Positions 41,786 through 50,681 of a stretch of 64,000 nt of DNA are shown in pieces (position 1 is the stretch's first letter; the number at the start of each line of letters is the position of its first letter). Source of the stretch: Acetobacteraceae bacterium (GTDB lineage: Bacteria > Pseudomonadota > Alphaproteobacteria > Acetobacterales > Acetobacteraceae). The notes under the pieces are model-generated. The model was given only the letters and a program-made list of their open reading frames with translations. It was not told the DNA's origin and ran no database searches. Both the position numbers and the translations under genes were made by a program. The stretch is taken from positions 1-64,000 of the forward strand of contig JAMXLO010000028.1 in NCBI GenBank assembly GCA_024280945.1, written 5' to 3'.

Positions 41786-42894
41786 GCATGCCGGATCGCC
41801 TGGCGCTGTACAGCCGCAACTCGCTCAAGCTCGGCCTGTTCGGCGCCAACTGCTCGTCCGGCCGCGCTGTGACCATGGTGCCGGAACGTTGGAGCGGTAG
41901 CTGGCCGGACTGCCTGCGTTTGGCGCGCATGGCAGATGAGGCCGGAATCGAGTTCATGCTTCCGGTCGGCCGCTGGAAGGGTTATGGCGGCGACACCGAC
42001 TATCAAGGTGAGTCTCTAGAGACGGTCACCTGGGCCGCCGGCCTGCTCGCCGCGACGCAACACCTGACAGTGTTCGGCACGGTGCATGCGCCGTTGATCC
42101 ATCCGTTGATCGCGGCCAAGCAGTTCGCCACCGCCGACCATATCGGCCAGGGTCGCTTCGGGCTGAACATCGTGTGCGGCTGGAACGAGGGCGAATTTGA
42201 CATGTTCGGCGCGACAATGCGCGAGCACACCGCGCGCTATGAGTACGCACAGGAGTGGTTCGACGTCGTCCGCCTCGCCTGGTCGGATATCGAGGACTTC
42301 GACTTTGATGGTCAATTCATCCGCCTGCATCAGGCACGGGCAAAACCGAAGCCGTTCGGCGGCAGCCCACCGATCGTGATGAACGCTGCCGCATCACCGG
42401 TTGGCCAGGCGTTTGCGATCCGCAATTGCAATGCGCTGTTCTCGGTCACACCGAAAGGTCGTTTCGACGAGTTCAGTACGCACGTGGCCAACGTCAAGAC
42501 GCTGGCGCGTCAGGCCGGACGGGAACTCGATGTCTACACGGTTGGCGTGATCACCTGTCGGCCGACACAGCGGGAGGCGGACGAATATTACCACCACTGG
42601 GCGATCGACAATGCCGACTGGGAAGCGGTCGACCGCATCCTGGCGATGCGCGGCGTGACTCGAGAGGCGTTTCCCGAGGACTTCGAGGAACGCCGGCATC
42701 ATCAGGCCAACAGCATGGGTGGCGTGCCGATCGTGGGTGACCCCCACGCTGTAGCGCAGGCGCTGGCGCAGCTTGCCAAGACCGGCGCCAGGGGCATTGC
42801 GCTGTCTTTCGTCAACTATCTCGACGAGTTGCCGCTGTTTCGTGACGAGGTGATGCCGCGGCTGACGCAGTTGGGCTTGAGGGAGAGTGGCTAA
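41782..42894 (+). CDS. Luciferase-like monooxygenase of the RutA/SfnG type
   Basis: 370 residues. LKLGLFGANCSSGRAVTMVPERWSGSWPDCLRLARMADEAG is typical of RutA/DMSO2-monooxygenase (SfnG)-type LLM enzymes, followed by GRFGLNIVCGWNEGEFDMFG and FARGIALSFVNYLDEL-like C-terminal features. RutA opens the uracil ring and SfnG oxidises dimethylsulfone, so heterocycles or organosulfur compounds are candidates. No flavin reductase is next to it. Probably functions with the preceding LLM protein. Confidence 0.86.
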   Translation: MSMPDRLALYSRNSLKLGLFGANCSSGRAVTMVPERWSGSWPDCLRLARMADEAGIEFMLPVGRWKGYGGDTDYQGESLETVTWAAGLLAATQHLTVFGTVHAPLIHPLIAAKQFATADHIGQGRFGLNIVCGWNEGEFDMFGATMREHTARYEYAQEWFDVVRLAWSDIEDFDFDGQFIRLHQARAKPKPFGGSPPIVMNAAASPVGQAFAIRNCNALFSVTPKGRFDEFSTHVANVKTLARQAGRELDVYTVGVITCRPTQREADEYYHHWAIDNADWEAVDRILAMRGVTREAFPEDFEERRHHQANSMGGVPIVGDPHAVAQALAQLAKTGARGIALSFVNYLDELPLFRDEVMPRLTQLGLRESG

Positions 42895-43382
42895 TCCAGC
42901 GCCAGGCAAAGCTCGATCTCATCGTGGATGGGTATCCCGTGCTGGCCAATCAGCGAAATCGACGGCTTCTGCTTACGTGCCTCGTCTATCGCACCAGGCC
43001 GCAACGCCACGAGCCGAAACCCGCGCCGCATATAGAACCGCAACGCTGATAGATTGTCGTTTGTCGTCGTCAGGCACAGCCGAGCGCATCCCTGCTTACT
43101 CAGCCGCGCCACCAGTGCTTCGATCAACGCAGTTCCTGTCCCGCATCCTGTCGGCATGGCATCGAAAGTCATCAGTTCGGCGTCGCCGCCGACCTGTCGC
43201 CAGGTCGCGAGGCCACGCCGATCGTCGATGACGAGTGCCGGCAATTCCAGGGCGTCGATGAGTTCGCCATGCGCTGTGATCAGCGTATCGTGCCATCGCT
43301 CACGCAACAGGTTGCTGATCCATTCGCGATCCGCTGGCGTCGCGTCACGCACCACCACTGCAACTCGCTTCGGCGCGATCAT
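42891..43382 (-). CDS. GNAT-family acetyltransferase
   Basis: 163 residues from an ATG overlapping the preceding stop (ATGA at 43379-43382). VVRDATPADREWISNLLRERWH, FDAMPTGCGTGTALIEALVARL (acetyl-CoA loop) and LTTTNDNLSALRFYMRRGF identify the fold. The end overlaps the convergent LLM gene by 4 bp. Substrate unknown; last gene of the Rieske/Pht5-like operon. Confidence 0.8.
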   Translation of the reverse strand: MIAPKRVAVVVRDATPADREWISNLLRERWHDTLITAHGELIDALELPALVIDDRRGLATWRQVGGDAELMTFDAMPTGCGTGTALIEALVARLSKQGCARLCLTTTNDNLSALRFYMRRGFRLVALRPGAIDEARKQKPSISLIGQHGIPIHDEIELCLALD

Positions 43383-44365
43383 ACCCGATGCGCTTCGTGC
43401 GTTGACGAGTGGAACAGTTGCTCGGGCGTCAGCAGCCGCGACGACAGCCCCTCGGCATGATGGCGACGCAGGAATACCTCCAGCACGTGTCGGTTCGCTT
43501 CCAGGCCATAGGACCAGAAGTCTTCGCCCATCAGTCGCCGTGCGGCATGCAGCTGTTCGTCCACGAAGGGCAACGTCACCTTCGACGTCGCGACCTCGGC
43601 GAGCTTCGCCAGCGCTTGCGCTTTCGCCTGCTCGAACGCCTTCATCGCGGCGACCGGCAGCCATGGATGTCGTTCGGTCAGGCTGCGACGAATGCCGAGG
43701 ATATGCATGATCGGGAAGATGCGCGTCTTGCCGAACCAGGTGGACGCCGCGGCGGCGGGGTCAGGAAACAGCCAACCGACCTGCGGGTGCCGCCTGAAGC
43801 AGGATGGGGCGCGCGGCCCGATCACCGCATCGATCTCGCCGTCTGCCAGCATGCCGGAAATCGTCGCGGTCGCCGGCGCATCCTCCACGCGCACGTCCGG
43901 CGGCAGATTCAGCGCGATTTTCTCGATACGGCCAGGCTGTTCGTAACCGCCGCGCACCCAGGTGACATCCGACGGCTTCACGCCGTACTCGTCCTCCAGT
44001 ATCGCCCGCGTCCAGACATTCGCCGTTACCTGATACTCCGGCACACCGAGACGGCGCCCCTTCAGGTCTTCCGGCCGCTTGATGCGATCAGTGCGCACGT
44101 AGATCGAGTTGTGGCGGAACGAGCGCGAGGGAAACACCGGCACACCGACGTAGGGGCAGTCGCCGTTGGCCGTCTTCACGGTGAAGCTGCTCATCGATAG
44201 CTCGCACATATCGAAGTCGGCGTGACGGAAGGCGCGGAAGAAGATCTCCTCCGGCTCCAGAGTCATGAACACCGGATCGACGCCATCGATCTGCACGGTG
44301 CCATCGATCATTGGCCGCACCCGATCGTAATCGCCGACTGCGACGGAGAGTGTAAGCTTGTTCAT
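43379..44365 (-). CDS. 4,5-dihydroxyphthalate decarboxylase (Pht5)-like protein
   Basis: 328 residues: LTLSVAVGDYDRVRPMIDGTVQIDGV, FFRAFRHADFDMCELSMSSF, PVFPSRSFRHNSIYVR and GRRLGVPEYQVTANVW. The pattern matches Pht5-type decarboxylases, which have a substrate-binding-protein fold and act on 4,5-dihydroxyphthalate. Paralogs of this family are also annotated as ABC binding proteins, so the enzymatic call is inferred from the adjoining Rieske oxygenase. No signal peptide, which fits an enzyme. Starts within the end of the oxygenase gene (ATGA). Confidence 0.8.
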   Translation of the reverse strand: MNKLTLSVAVGDYDRVRPMIDGTVQIDGVDPVFMTLEPEEIFFRAFRHADFDMCELSMSSFTVKTANGDCPYVGVPVFPSRSFRHNSIYVRTDRIKRPEDLKGRRLGVPEYQVTANVWTRAILEDEYGVKPSDVTWVRGGYEQPGRIEKIALNLPPDVRVEDAPATATISGMLADGEIDAVIGPRAPSCFRRHPQVGWLFPDPAAAASTWFGKTRIFPIMHILGIRRSLTERHPWLPVAAMKAFEQAKAQALAKLAEVATSKVTLPFVDEQLHAARRLMGEDFWSYGLEANRHVLEVFLRRHHAEGLSSRLLTPEQLFHSSTHEAHRV

Positions 44366-45666
44366 TCCGCTGCCTCGCTGACCGGCGCCAATGCCCGTTC
44401 TTCAGGTGACACACCGAGCGTGCGCCAGTCATCCGTCTTCGGCACCACACCTTCGAACGAGCGCAGCGTGGCGTGCGGGATATACGGCTCACCGCGGCCG
44501 ATCACCCGGCCGGTGGCAACGAATTCGCGTGCCGCCTCCACCATGATACGGCGGAACTGCAGAATCGCGGTGTCGCTCACACCCAATCGCTCCTGCGAGC
44601 GATCGGCGATCGGCCCCATTGTCTCCCACATTGCGATGTCCTGGTTGGGAATACCGCGAATTCCCGTAAAGCTTCGCCCCCGCATCGCCGCCCGGTCCTG
44701 CAGGAAGTCGTTGTCGCGCGTGCGGACCTTGCGGAACCGCCGATCCACATCCACCCCCACCTCGGCTGCCAGGAACCGCCGCCAGTTCGTCGTATCTGGG
44801 GTCGCATCGCCGCCGAAGGCGATGAAGTGGAACACGGTGTGGGTGTCGTCCATCGGCACCTGATGGATCGCCATGCTGTAGAGGTTGTTGCGCGGGATCA
44901 GCACGGTGAACGGCGCGATGAACAGCGTCGTTCGCACGTACATGTGGGTGGCCTCGTTGCGGATGGGCTTGCGCAACGCAGAGTAGCGAAAGCCAAACGG
45001 CGTGCGCTGCACCACCAGCCGAGGCGCCCGATCGATGGAAGGCCGCAACCAGCGCTGGTCGTCCGTGACGCTCGCCGCATCGACCTGAGCCGGCACCATG
45101 TCAGACGCATGCAGTGTGGAGGAGTGCGCGGAATCGATCGCGCCCTCCAGGACCTGAGCCCAGTTGCAATCAACGATAATCTTCGCGACCGAGATGTGCG
45201 TTTCGGGCGTCGGCTGGAACACCGGCGGATCGAATGTCGGCATCTCGACGTGCGGGCCCATGAATACCCAGACGAGGCCGGCGGCCTCGTGCACCGGATA
45301 GGCCTTGTGCATCACCTTTTCCCTGAAGCGCGAGCCGGCGGGTTCGGACGGCATCTCCAGCACATTGCCCGTCACGTCGATCTTCCAGCCGTGATACAGG
45401 CAACGCACGCCGCACTGTTCGTTGCGACCCAGCGCCAGCGAGGCGCGGCGATGCGGACAGTATTCGCCGATCACGCCCAACCGGCCGTCGCTGTCGCGGA
45501 ACGCGATCAGGTCTTCGCCGAGCAGCCGCACCCGCACCGGATCGCCATCGCAGTCAGCGACCTCCTCCGACAGGCACGCCGGCAGCCAGTGCCGCCGCAT
45601 GATCTGCCCCATCGGCGCCTCGTCTTCCACTCGGCAGAGCAGGTCGTTGTCTTCTGCTGACAGCAT
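44362..45666 (-). CDS. Rieske non-heme iron aromatic oxygenase, phthalate-dioxygenase type
   Basis: 434 residues from ATG 45666, with GAGGAGG before it. Rieske ligands C70-x-H72 and C89-x-x-H92 (CPHRRASLALGRNEQCGVRC, then YHG). The mononuclear-iron site is in NWAQVLEGAIDSAHSSTLH (bridging Asp and two His). MFD-type sequence and length match the oxygenase subunit of phthalate 4,5-dioxygenase or vanillate-like demethylases. The partner reductase is not encoded nearby. With the Pht5-like decarboxylase it would convert a phthalate-like acid; the exact substrate is unknown. Confidence 0.88.
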   Translation of the reverse strand: MLSAEDNDLLCRVEDEAPMGQIMRRHWLPACLSEEVADCDGDPVRVRLLGEDLIAFRDSDGRLGVIGEYCPHRRASLALGRNEQCGVRCLYHGWKIDVTGNVLEMPSEPAGSRFREKVMHKAYPVHEAAGLVWVFMGPHVEMPTFDPPVFQPTPETHISVAKIIVDCNWAQVLEGAIDSAHSSTLHASDMVPAQVDAASVTDDQRWLRPSIDRAPRLVVQRTPFGFRYSALRKPIRNEATHMYVRTTLFIAPFTVLIPRNNLYSMAIHQVPMDDTHTVFHFIAFGGDATPDTTNWRRFLAAEVGVDVDRRFRKVRTRDNDFLQDRAAMRGRSFTGIRGIPNQDIAMWETMGPIADRSQERLGVSDTAILQFRRIMVEAAREFVATGRVIGRGEPYIPHATLRSFEGVVPKTDDWRTLGVSPEERALAPVSEAAE

Positions 45667-45885
45667 CAGCGCCCTCCTCGACGGTTGGCATATCCAGGAC
45701 ACTCAACGCAGGATGCGCGGCGGGAGCGTAATACAGGCCCAACGCAGGCTGAAAGGCTGTTCCGCCGGACAGGCATGGCACGAAATCGAAAAACGCGCCT
45801 GTTCGTCCAGTCGCGCTTGCCAATGCCGCGATGCGCCGATACCCTCCTGCCACGAAACAAAATTCGACGACGGGGAGGTCGTCTC

Positions 45886-45927
45886 ATGCCGCGGCACTCA
45901 ACCCATGCCGCTGCCAATGCCTGCTGA
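45886..45927 (+). other. 13-codon leader ORF overlapping the first ABC-ATPase start
   Basis: ATG 45886 has the strongest ribosome site of this region (GGGGAGG, spacing about 7) but opens a short frame MPRHSTHAAANAC that ends at 45927, out of frame with the ATPase gene whose first start options are 45905 and 45917. It may couple or attenuate translation of the transporter operon, or mark a frameshift at the gene's start. Confidence 0.4.
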
Positions 45928-46759
45928 CGGCCCGCTGATCGCCGAGCGGCGGGTGGCAGCTGTCTGTGCATCGGACCAGTCCGAGCGGTACGTCACACCG
46001 ATACTGACCGTCGAAGGCCTCTCCAAGCGTTTTGGTGGTGTGGTTGCAGTTCGCGACGTCTCGCTCGCCGTGCCAAGGGGATCAATCACCTCGATCATCG
46101 GTCCGAACGGCGCCGGGAAAACCTCCCTGCTCAACATGATCTCGGGCTTCTATCGTCCTTCCGAGGGACGCATCACCTTTGAGGCGCGCGATATTTCCCG
46201 CAGTCGCCCCAACCAGATCGCCTCTCTTGGGATCGGCCGGACATTCCAGAATATCGCCCTGTTTGGCGGACTGACGGTGCTCGACAACATCCTGCTCGGG
46301 CGACACGTCCACATGCGGGCCGGCGTGTTGAAGAGCGTGATCTACTGGGGGCTCGCCGCGCGCGAGGAAATCGCGCACCGCGCCCGCTGCGAAGAGATCA
46401 TCGAATTTCTGCGCCTGCAGGACATTCGCAAGCAGCCTGCCAGCGCGCTTCCCTATGGCTTGCGGAAGCGTGTCGAACTCGGCCGTGCCTTGGCTGTCGA
46501 ACCAAGGTTGTTGCTGCTCGATGAGCCAATGGGGGGCATGAACCAGGAGGAAAAAGAGAACATGGCTCGCTTCATCCTGGACGTGAACCAGGAATGGGGC
46601 GTGACGATGCTGCTGATCGAACACGACATGGGCGTCGTCATGGATATCTCCGATCAAGTAGTAGTGCTCGACAGTGGCCAACGGATTGCTGCCGGTCGGC
46701 CTGCGGATGTGCAGGCCGACCCCGCGGTGATCGCTGCCTATCTTGGAAAGACGCGATGA
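45905..46759 (+). CDS. LivG-type branched-chain-amino-acid-family ABC ATPase
   Basis: 284 residues. ABC signature parts: Walker A IGPNGAGKTSLLN, Q-loop FQNIALFGGLTVLDNILLG, Walker B RLLLLDEP followed by MGGMNQEE and H-loop LIEHDMG. The usual ABC signature segment is altered: the expected LSYG-Q is PYGLRKRVELGRAL, as in LivG. Family homology begins near residue 32 (ILTVEGLSKRFGGVVAV), so the first 30 residues are an extension. First transporter gene; the stop overlaps the acyl-CoA synthetase start. Confidence 0.9.
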   Translation: MPLPMPADGPLIAERRVAAVCASDQSERYVTPILTVEGLSKRFGGVVAVRDVSLAVPRGSITSIIGPNGAGKTSLLNMISGFYRPSEGRITFEARDISRSRPNQIASLGIGRTFQNIALFGGLTVLDNILLGRHVHMRAGVLKSVIYWGLAAREEIAHRARCEEIIEFLRLQDIRKQPASALPYGLRKRVELGRALAVEPRLLLLDEPMGGMNQEEKENMARFILDVNQEWGVTMLLIEHDMGVVMDISDQVVVLDSGQRIAAGRPADVQADPAVIAAYLGKTR

Positions 46760-48675
46760 AGGATACCCTGCCCGTTCTGCTGCGGCGCAACGCGCGGCAG
46801 ATGGCAGACCGACCAGCGATCCGTGAAAAGGATCTCGGTGTCTGGCAAACTTGGAACTGGCGTGACTACTTCGCGCATGTGCGTGAGTTCGCGGCGGGCC
46901 TTGCCGCTGACGGGTTCCAGCGCGGCGATCGACTGGCGGTGATCGGCGACAACCGTCGGCGCCTCTATGCCGCGCAGCTCGCCGCACACGCGCTTGGCGG
47001 TATCGCTGTGCCGGCCTATCAGGATTCGATCGCAAGCGAGCTTGCCTATGTGCTCGATCACGCCGGCGTTTCGGTCATTGTCGTCGAGGATCAGGAGCAG
47101 GCTGACAAGATCCTATCCCTGCGCGACAGGCTCCCGTCGATGCGCCGGCTGATCTACGACGATCCCCGTGGCATGACGCAATACCGCGATCCGTTGCTGG
47201 TCGCGTTCCCAGTGGTCGAGGCCGAGGGGCGTGCATTGCTGCAGTCCGATCCCGCATTGGTCGACCGCGCCATAGATGCGGGTCAGGCTGACGACGTCGC
47301 CCTGATCGCTTATACGTCCGGCACCACCGGCGCGCCGAAAGGCGCGATGATCCACCACCGCGCCATGATCGCCGCGGCGACCAACTTCGCTCGCATCGAG
47401 GGGATCGTCGCCGGCGATGAGTGGCTCTCTTATTTGCCGATGGCCTGGGTCGGCGACAGCGCCGTCAGTCTCGCGCTGACCCTCATCACCGGCCTCACCA
47501 TTTCCTGTCCGGAAAGCCCTGAAACAGTACGCCGCGATCTGCGCGAACTGGGACCCACAGGCATGATCGGACCCCCGCGCATTTGGGAGAACATGCTGAG
47601 CGAACTGACAGTCCGTGCCGCCGACGCCACGCCATTGAAACGGGTGATATTCGAGCGGTTCCGTAGCGTGGCGGAACACTACGAGCTGCTCCGGAGCGAG
47701 GGTACGCCGGTGCCCGTTGCGCTGAAGCTCGGGCGCGCTCTTGGCGAGTTTCTGGTCTACCGCCCGGTGCGCGATCAACTCGGGCTCGTCCGCACCCGCG
47801 CCTGCTACACTGGCGGTGCCCCGCTGGGCGCCGAAACGTTTCGCTTCTTTCGCGGGTTTGGCGTGAACCTGAAACAGATCTATGGCGCGACGGAGGTTTC
47901 GGCGTTACTCGCGTGTCAGCCGGACGGAGAGGCTGATCCGAACAGCGTCGGCCGCCCGTTGCCTGATGTTGAAGTACGGATTGCCGATGATGGCGAGGTG
48001 CAGGCGCGCGCGCCCGGCATGTTCGCTGGGTATTATCGCCAGGAGGACGCGACGCGCGGCAGCTTCACGGCTGACGGCTGGCTCCGTATGGGCGATGCCG
48101 GCTTCTTCGACACAAGGGGCCATCTCGTGGTGATCGATCGCGCGCGCGATGTCGGCAAGCTGTCCAGCGGAGAGGCCTTCGCGCCCCAGTTCATCGAGAA
48201 CAAGCTGAAGTTCAGCCCATACGTGCGCGAGGCGGTGGCGTTCGGAAACGCGCGTCCCTTCGTCGCCGCAATGATTGCCATCGATCTTGCGACCGTGGGC
48301 AACTGGGCCGAGCGTCATGGCCTGACTTACACCAGCTACCTGGACCTCGCAGCACGACCTGAGATTGCCGAACTGATCGCTGCCGAACTGGCGAAGGCGA
48401 ACGCGACACTGCCTGAGGGCCAGCGGGTTCGCCGATTCCTGCTACTGTCCAAGGAGTTCGACGCAGACGACGCGGAGATGACCCGAACGCGCAAGGTCCG
48501 TCGGGGCTTCGTCGCGGAGAAGTATGCGGCGGCAATCGAGGCGTTCTACAGCGGCGCGGCGTCTATCGAGACCGTGTTGGAAATCACCTACGAGGATGGT
48601 CGTAAAGGCTCGGTGCGCGGCAGCATGATGATCCACGAGGTGCCGGATGCGGTGTCGCTGAAGCAGGCGTCCTGA
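46756..48675 (+). CDS. AMP-forming acyl-CoA synthetase (long-chain/aromatic type)
   Basis: 639 residues starting in the stop of the ATPase gene (ATGA). Adenylation motifs: P-loop LIAYTSGTTGAPKGAMIHH, IYGATEVSALL, GWLRMGDAGFFDTRGHLVVIDRARD and a C-terminal Lys region TRTRKVRRGF. Length and motifs fit long-chain or arylalkanoate CoA ligases. Placing the ligase inside a Liv-type uptake operon suggests CoA trapping of the imported acid immediately after transport. Confidence 0.92.
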   Translation: MKDTLPVLLRRNARQMADRPAIREKDLGVWQTWNWRDYFAHVREFAAGLAADGFQRGDRLAVIGDNRRRLYAAQLAAHALGGIAVPAYQDSIASELAYVLDHAGVSVIVVEDQEQADKILSLRDRLPSMRRLIYDDPRGMTQYRDPLLVAFPVVEAEGRALLQSDPALVDRAIDAGQADDVALIAYTSGTTGAPKGAMIHHRAMIAAATNFARIEGIVAGDEWLSYLPMAWVGDSAVSLALTLITGLTISCPESPETVRRDLRELGPTGMIGPPRIWENMLSELTVRAADATPLKRVIFERFRSVAEHYELLRSEGTPVPVALKLGRALGEFLVYRPVRDQLGLVRTRACYTGGAPLGAETFRFFRGFGVNLKQIYGATEVSALLACQPDGEADPNSVGRPLPDVEVRIADDGEVQARAPGMFAGYYRQEDATRGSFTADGWLRMGDAGFFDTRGHLVVIDRARDVGKLSSGEAFAPQFIENKLKFSPYVREAVAFGNARPFVAAMIAIDLATVGNWAERHGLTYTSYLDLAARPEIAELIAAELAKANATLPEGQRVRRFLLLSKEFDADDAEMTRTRKVRRGFVAEKYAAAIEAFYSGAASIETVLEITYEDGRKGSVRGSMMIHEVPDAVSLKQAS

Positions 48676-48696
48676 TGCCGAAACTCCATATCTGAC

Positions 48697-49584
48697 ATGG
48701 ACCTGGGCTTCACCTTCCTGCTGGTGGCGAACGGCATCTTGATTGGCCTGATGTACGCGCTGATCGCGCTTGGTTTTGTGCTGGTCTACAAGGCCACCGA
48801 CGCGATCAACTTCGCCCAGGGCGAGTTTGTCATGGCGCCTGGCATCGTCGCGGCGGTGGTCGCTGGCGCGGCCAACAGCTTCTGGCTCGGCGCGGCGGTC
48901 GCAGTGGCGGCTATGATCGGGTTCAGCTTCCTGCTCGAACGCACCGTGCTGCGTCCGCTGCTCGGCCGCCCGGTGATCGCGGTGATCATGGCGACCATCG
49001 GCCTTGCCGCCATCCTGCGCGGCACATTGCCAATGTTGTTCGGCACCAGTCCGCTGCCACTTGCATTGCCGCTTGGCGACGAGCCGATCGAAGTCGGCTC
49101 ACTCACATTGCAACCAGCGCAGGTCGCGGGTGCGGCCGTCGCCTTGTCGGCGCTGGTGATCTTTACCTGGTTCTTCCGCTCCAACCGGGGTGGTGTGGCG
49201 ATGCGCGCCATGGCGGACGATCAGCAGGCCGCCTCCGCCATGGGCGTCAATGTGACCCGCTACTTTGCCTTCGCCTGGGCGATGGCAGGTGTGGTGTCGG
49301 CTTTGGGCGGTGTAATGTGGGGAGCAATGCTCGGCGTCGACGTTCAACTCGCCCTTGTGGGGTTGAAGGTGTTTCCCGTGGTGATCCTCGGCGGCCTCGA
49401 TTCGATCGGCGGCGCCGTCCTGGGCGGACTGATCGTTGGCGTGGTGGAGAACCTCGCTGCCGGATATATTGATCCGCTGGTGGGTGGCGGCACCAAGGAC
49501 TTCGCACCGTACGTGCTCATGGTCGCGGCGCTGCTGATTCGTCCTTACGGTATGTTCGGTACGCGCCGGATCGAGCGAGTGTAA
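48697..49584 (+). CDS. LivH-type ABC permease
   Basis: 295 residues with eight hydrophobic helices. Characteristic LivH pieces: GILIGLMYALIALGFVLVYKATDAINFAQGEFVM and the EAA-like MAGVVSALGGVMWGAMLGVDVQLALVGLKVFPVVILGGLDSIGGAVLGGLIVGVVENLA. First permease of the importer; stands 21 bp after the ligase gene. Confidence 0.92.
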   Translation: MDLGFTFLLVANGILIGLMYALIALGFVLVYKATDAINFAQGEFVMAPGIVAAVVAGAANSFWLGAAVAVAAMIGFSFLLERTVLRPLLGRPVIAVIMATIGLAAILRGTLPMLFGTSPLPLALPLGDEPIEVGSLTLQPAQVAGAAVALSALVIFTWFFRSNRGGVAMRAMADDQQAASAMGVNVTRYFAFAWAMAGVVSALGGVMWGAMLGVDVQLALVGLKVFPVVILGGLDSIGGAVLGGLIVGVVENLAAGYIDPLVGGGTKDFAPYVLMVAALLIRPYGMFGTRRIERV

Positions 49585-49588
49585 CGCC

Positions 49589-50656
49589 ATGTTCCACCGG
49601 GAAGCTGGCGTCTTCAAGACAACCTACGCCGCGGACATGTCGCTGTTTCCACTGCCGGTTGCCCGCAAGGCAATCGCTGTGATCTGCGTGCTGTTGGTCG
49701 CCTTCATTCCTCTGGTTTGCAGTGAATACCAACTATCTCAATTCAATCTTATTTTCATCGCCGTGGTTGGCGCCTTGGGTCTCAACATTCTGGTTGGGTA
49801 TACCGGGCAGATTTCCATCGGCCACGGCGCGTTCATGTCGGTTGGCGCCTACACCGCCGCCAACCTCGCGGTGCGTCTCGACCTGCCTTTCTGGATCACG
49901 CTGCCGGCCGGGGGACTTATGGCGGCGCTGATCGGCGCCGCGGTCGGCGTCCCAAGCCTGCGCATCAAAGGATTGTATCTCGCGATCACCACGCTGGCAG
50001 CACAACTGATCATCGAATGGACGATCAACCACGTGCCGTTCATTTCGGGCGGGACGCAAGTGTCGATCCCGGTGCCGAAGCCGTCTCTGTTTGGATTTCA
50101 GTTCGAAACGCAGCGCGAGTTGTATTTCCTGCTGCTGCTCGCGGCGGGCGTGGCGACGATCGCCACCCTCAACCTGGTACGCAGCCGTCTAGGCCGCGCG
50201 TTTGTGGCGATCCGGGACCACGATATCGCCGCCGAGATCACCGGCATCGACATCTTCCGCTACAAGTTGTTGGCGTTCGCGATTTCCTCCTTCTACGCCG
50301 GAGTCACCGGTGTGCTCTATACGTATTACCTGGGGATCGCGAACTACGAGCAGTTTCAGATCGACGTCTCGATCGACTTCCTGGCTATGATCATCATTGG
50401 CGGCCTTGGCTCGGTGCTTGGACCGATCCTCGGCGCTGCCTTCGTCACGCTGCTGCCAATCTTTATCCGCGGTCTGATGCAAAGCATGGGCGGGCTGCTG
50501 ATGAACGAAAACACGTTGGCCGCGGTGATCCCCAATCTGCGGCTCACGCTGTTCGGGGTCGCCATCATCCTGTTCCTGATCGTCGAACCCGAAGGACTCA
50601 ACCGGCTATGGCGAAACTCGCGTAACTACTTCCGCTTCTGGCCGTTCTCGTACTGA
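49589..50656 (+). CDS. LivM-type ABC permease
   Basis: 355 residues. LIFIAVVGALGLNILVGYTGQISIGHGAFMSVGAYTAANL is the LivM signature, and the C-terminal GVLYTYYLGIANYEQFQIDVSIDFLAMIIIGGLGSVLGPILGAAF contains the EAA-type loop. About eight to nine helices. An internal ATG at 49637 (MSLFPLP) is an alternative start. Second permease of the same importer. Confidence 0.92.
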   Translation: MFHREAGVFKTTYAADMSLFPLPVARKAIAVICVLLVAFIPLVCSEYQLSQFNLIFIAVVGALGLNILVGYTGQISIGHGAFMSVGAYTAANLAVRLDLPFWITLPAGGLMAALIGAAVGVPSLRIKGLYLAITTLAAQLIIEWTINHVPFISGGTQVSIPVPKPSLFGFQFETQRELYFLLLLAAGVATIATLNLVRSRLGRAFVAIRDHDIAAEITGIDIFRYKLLAFAISSFYAGVTGVLYTYYLGIANYEQFQIDVSIDFLAMIIIGGLGSVLGPILGAAFVTLLPIFIRGLMQSMGGLLMNENTLAAVIPNLRLTLFGVAIILFLIVEPEGLNRLWRNSRNYFRFWPFSY

Positions 50657-50681
50657 TCCGACACGCGAAGGGAGGAAACGA

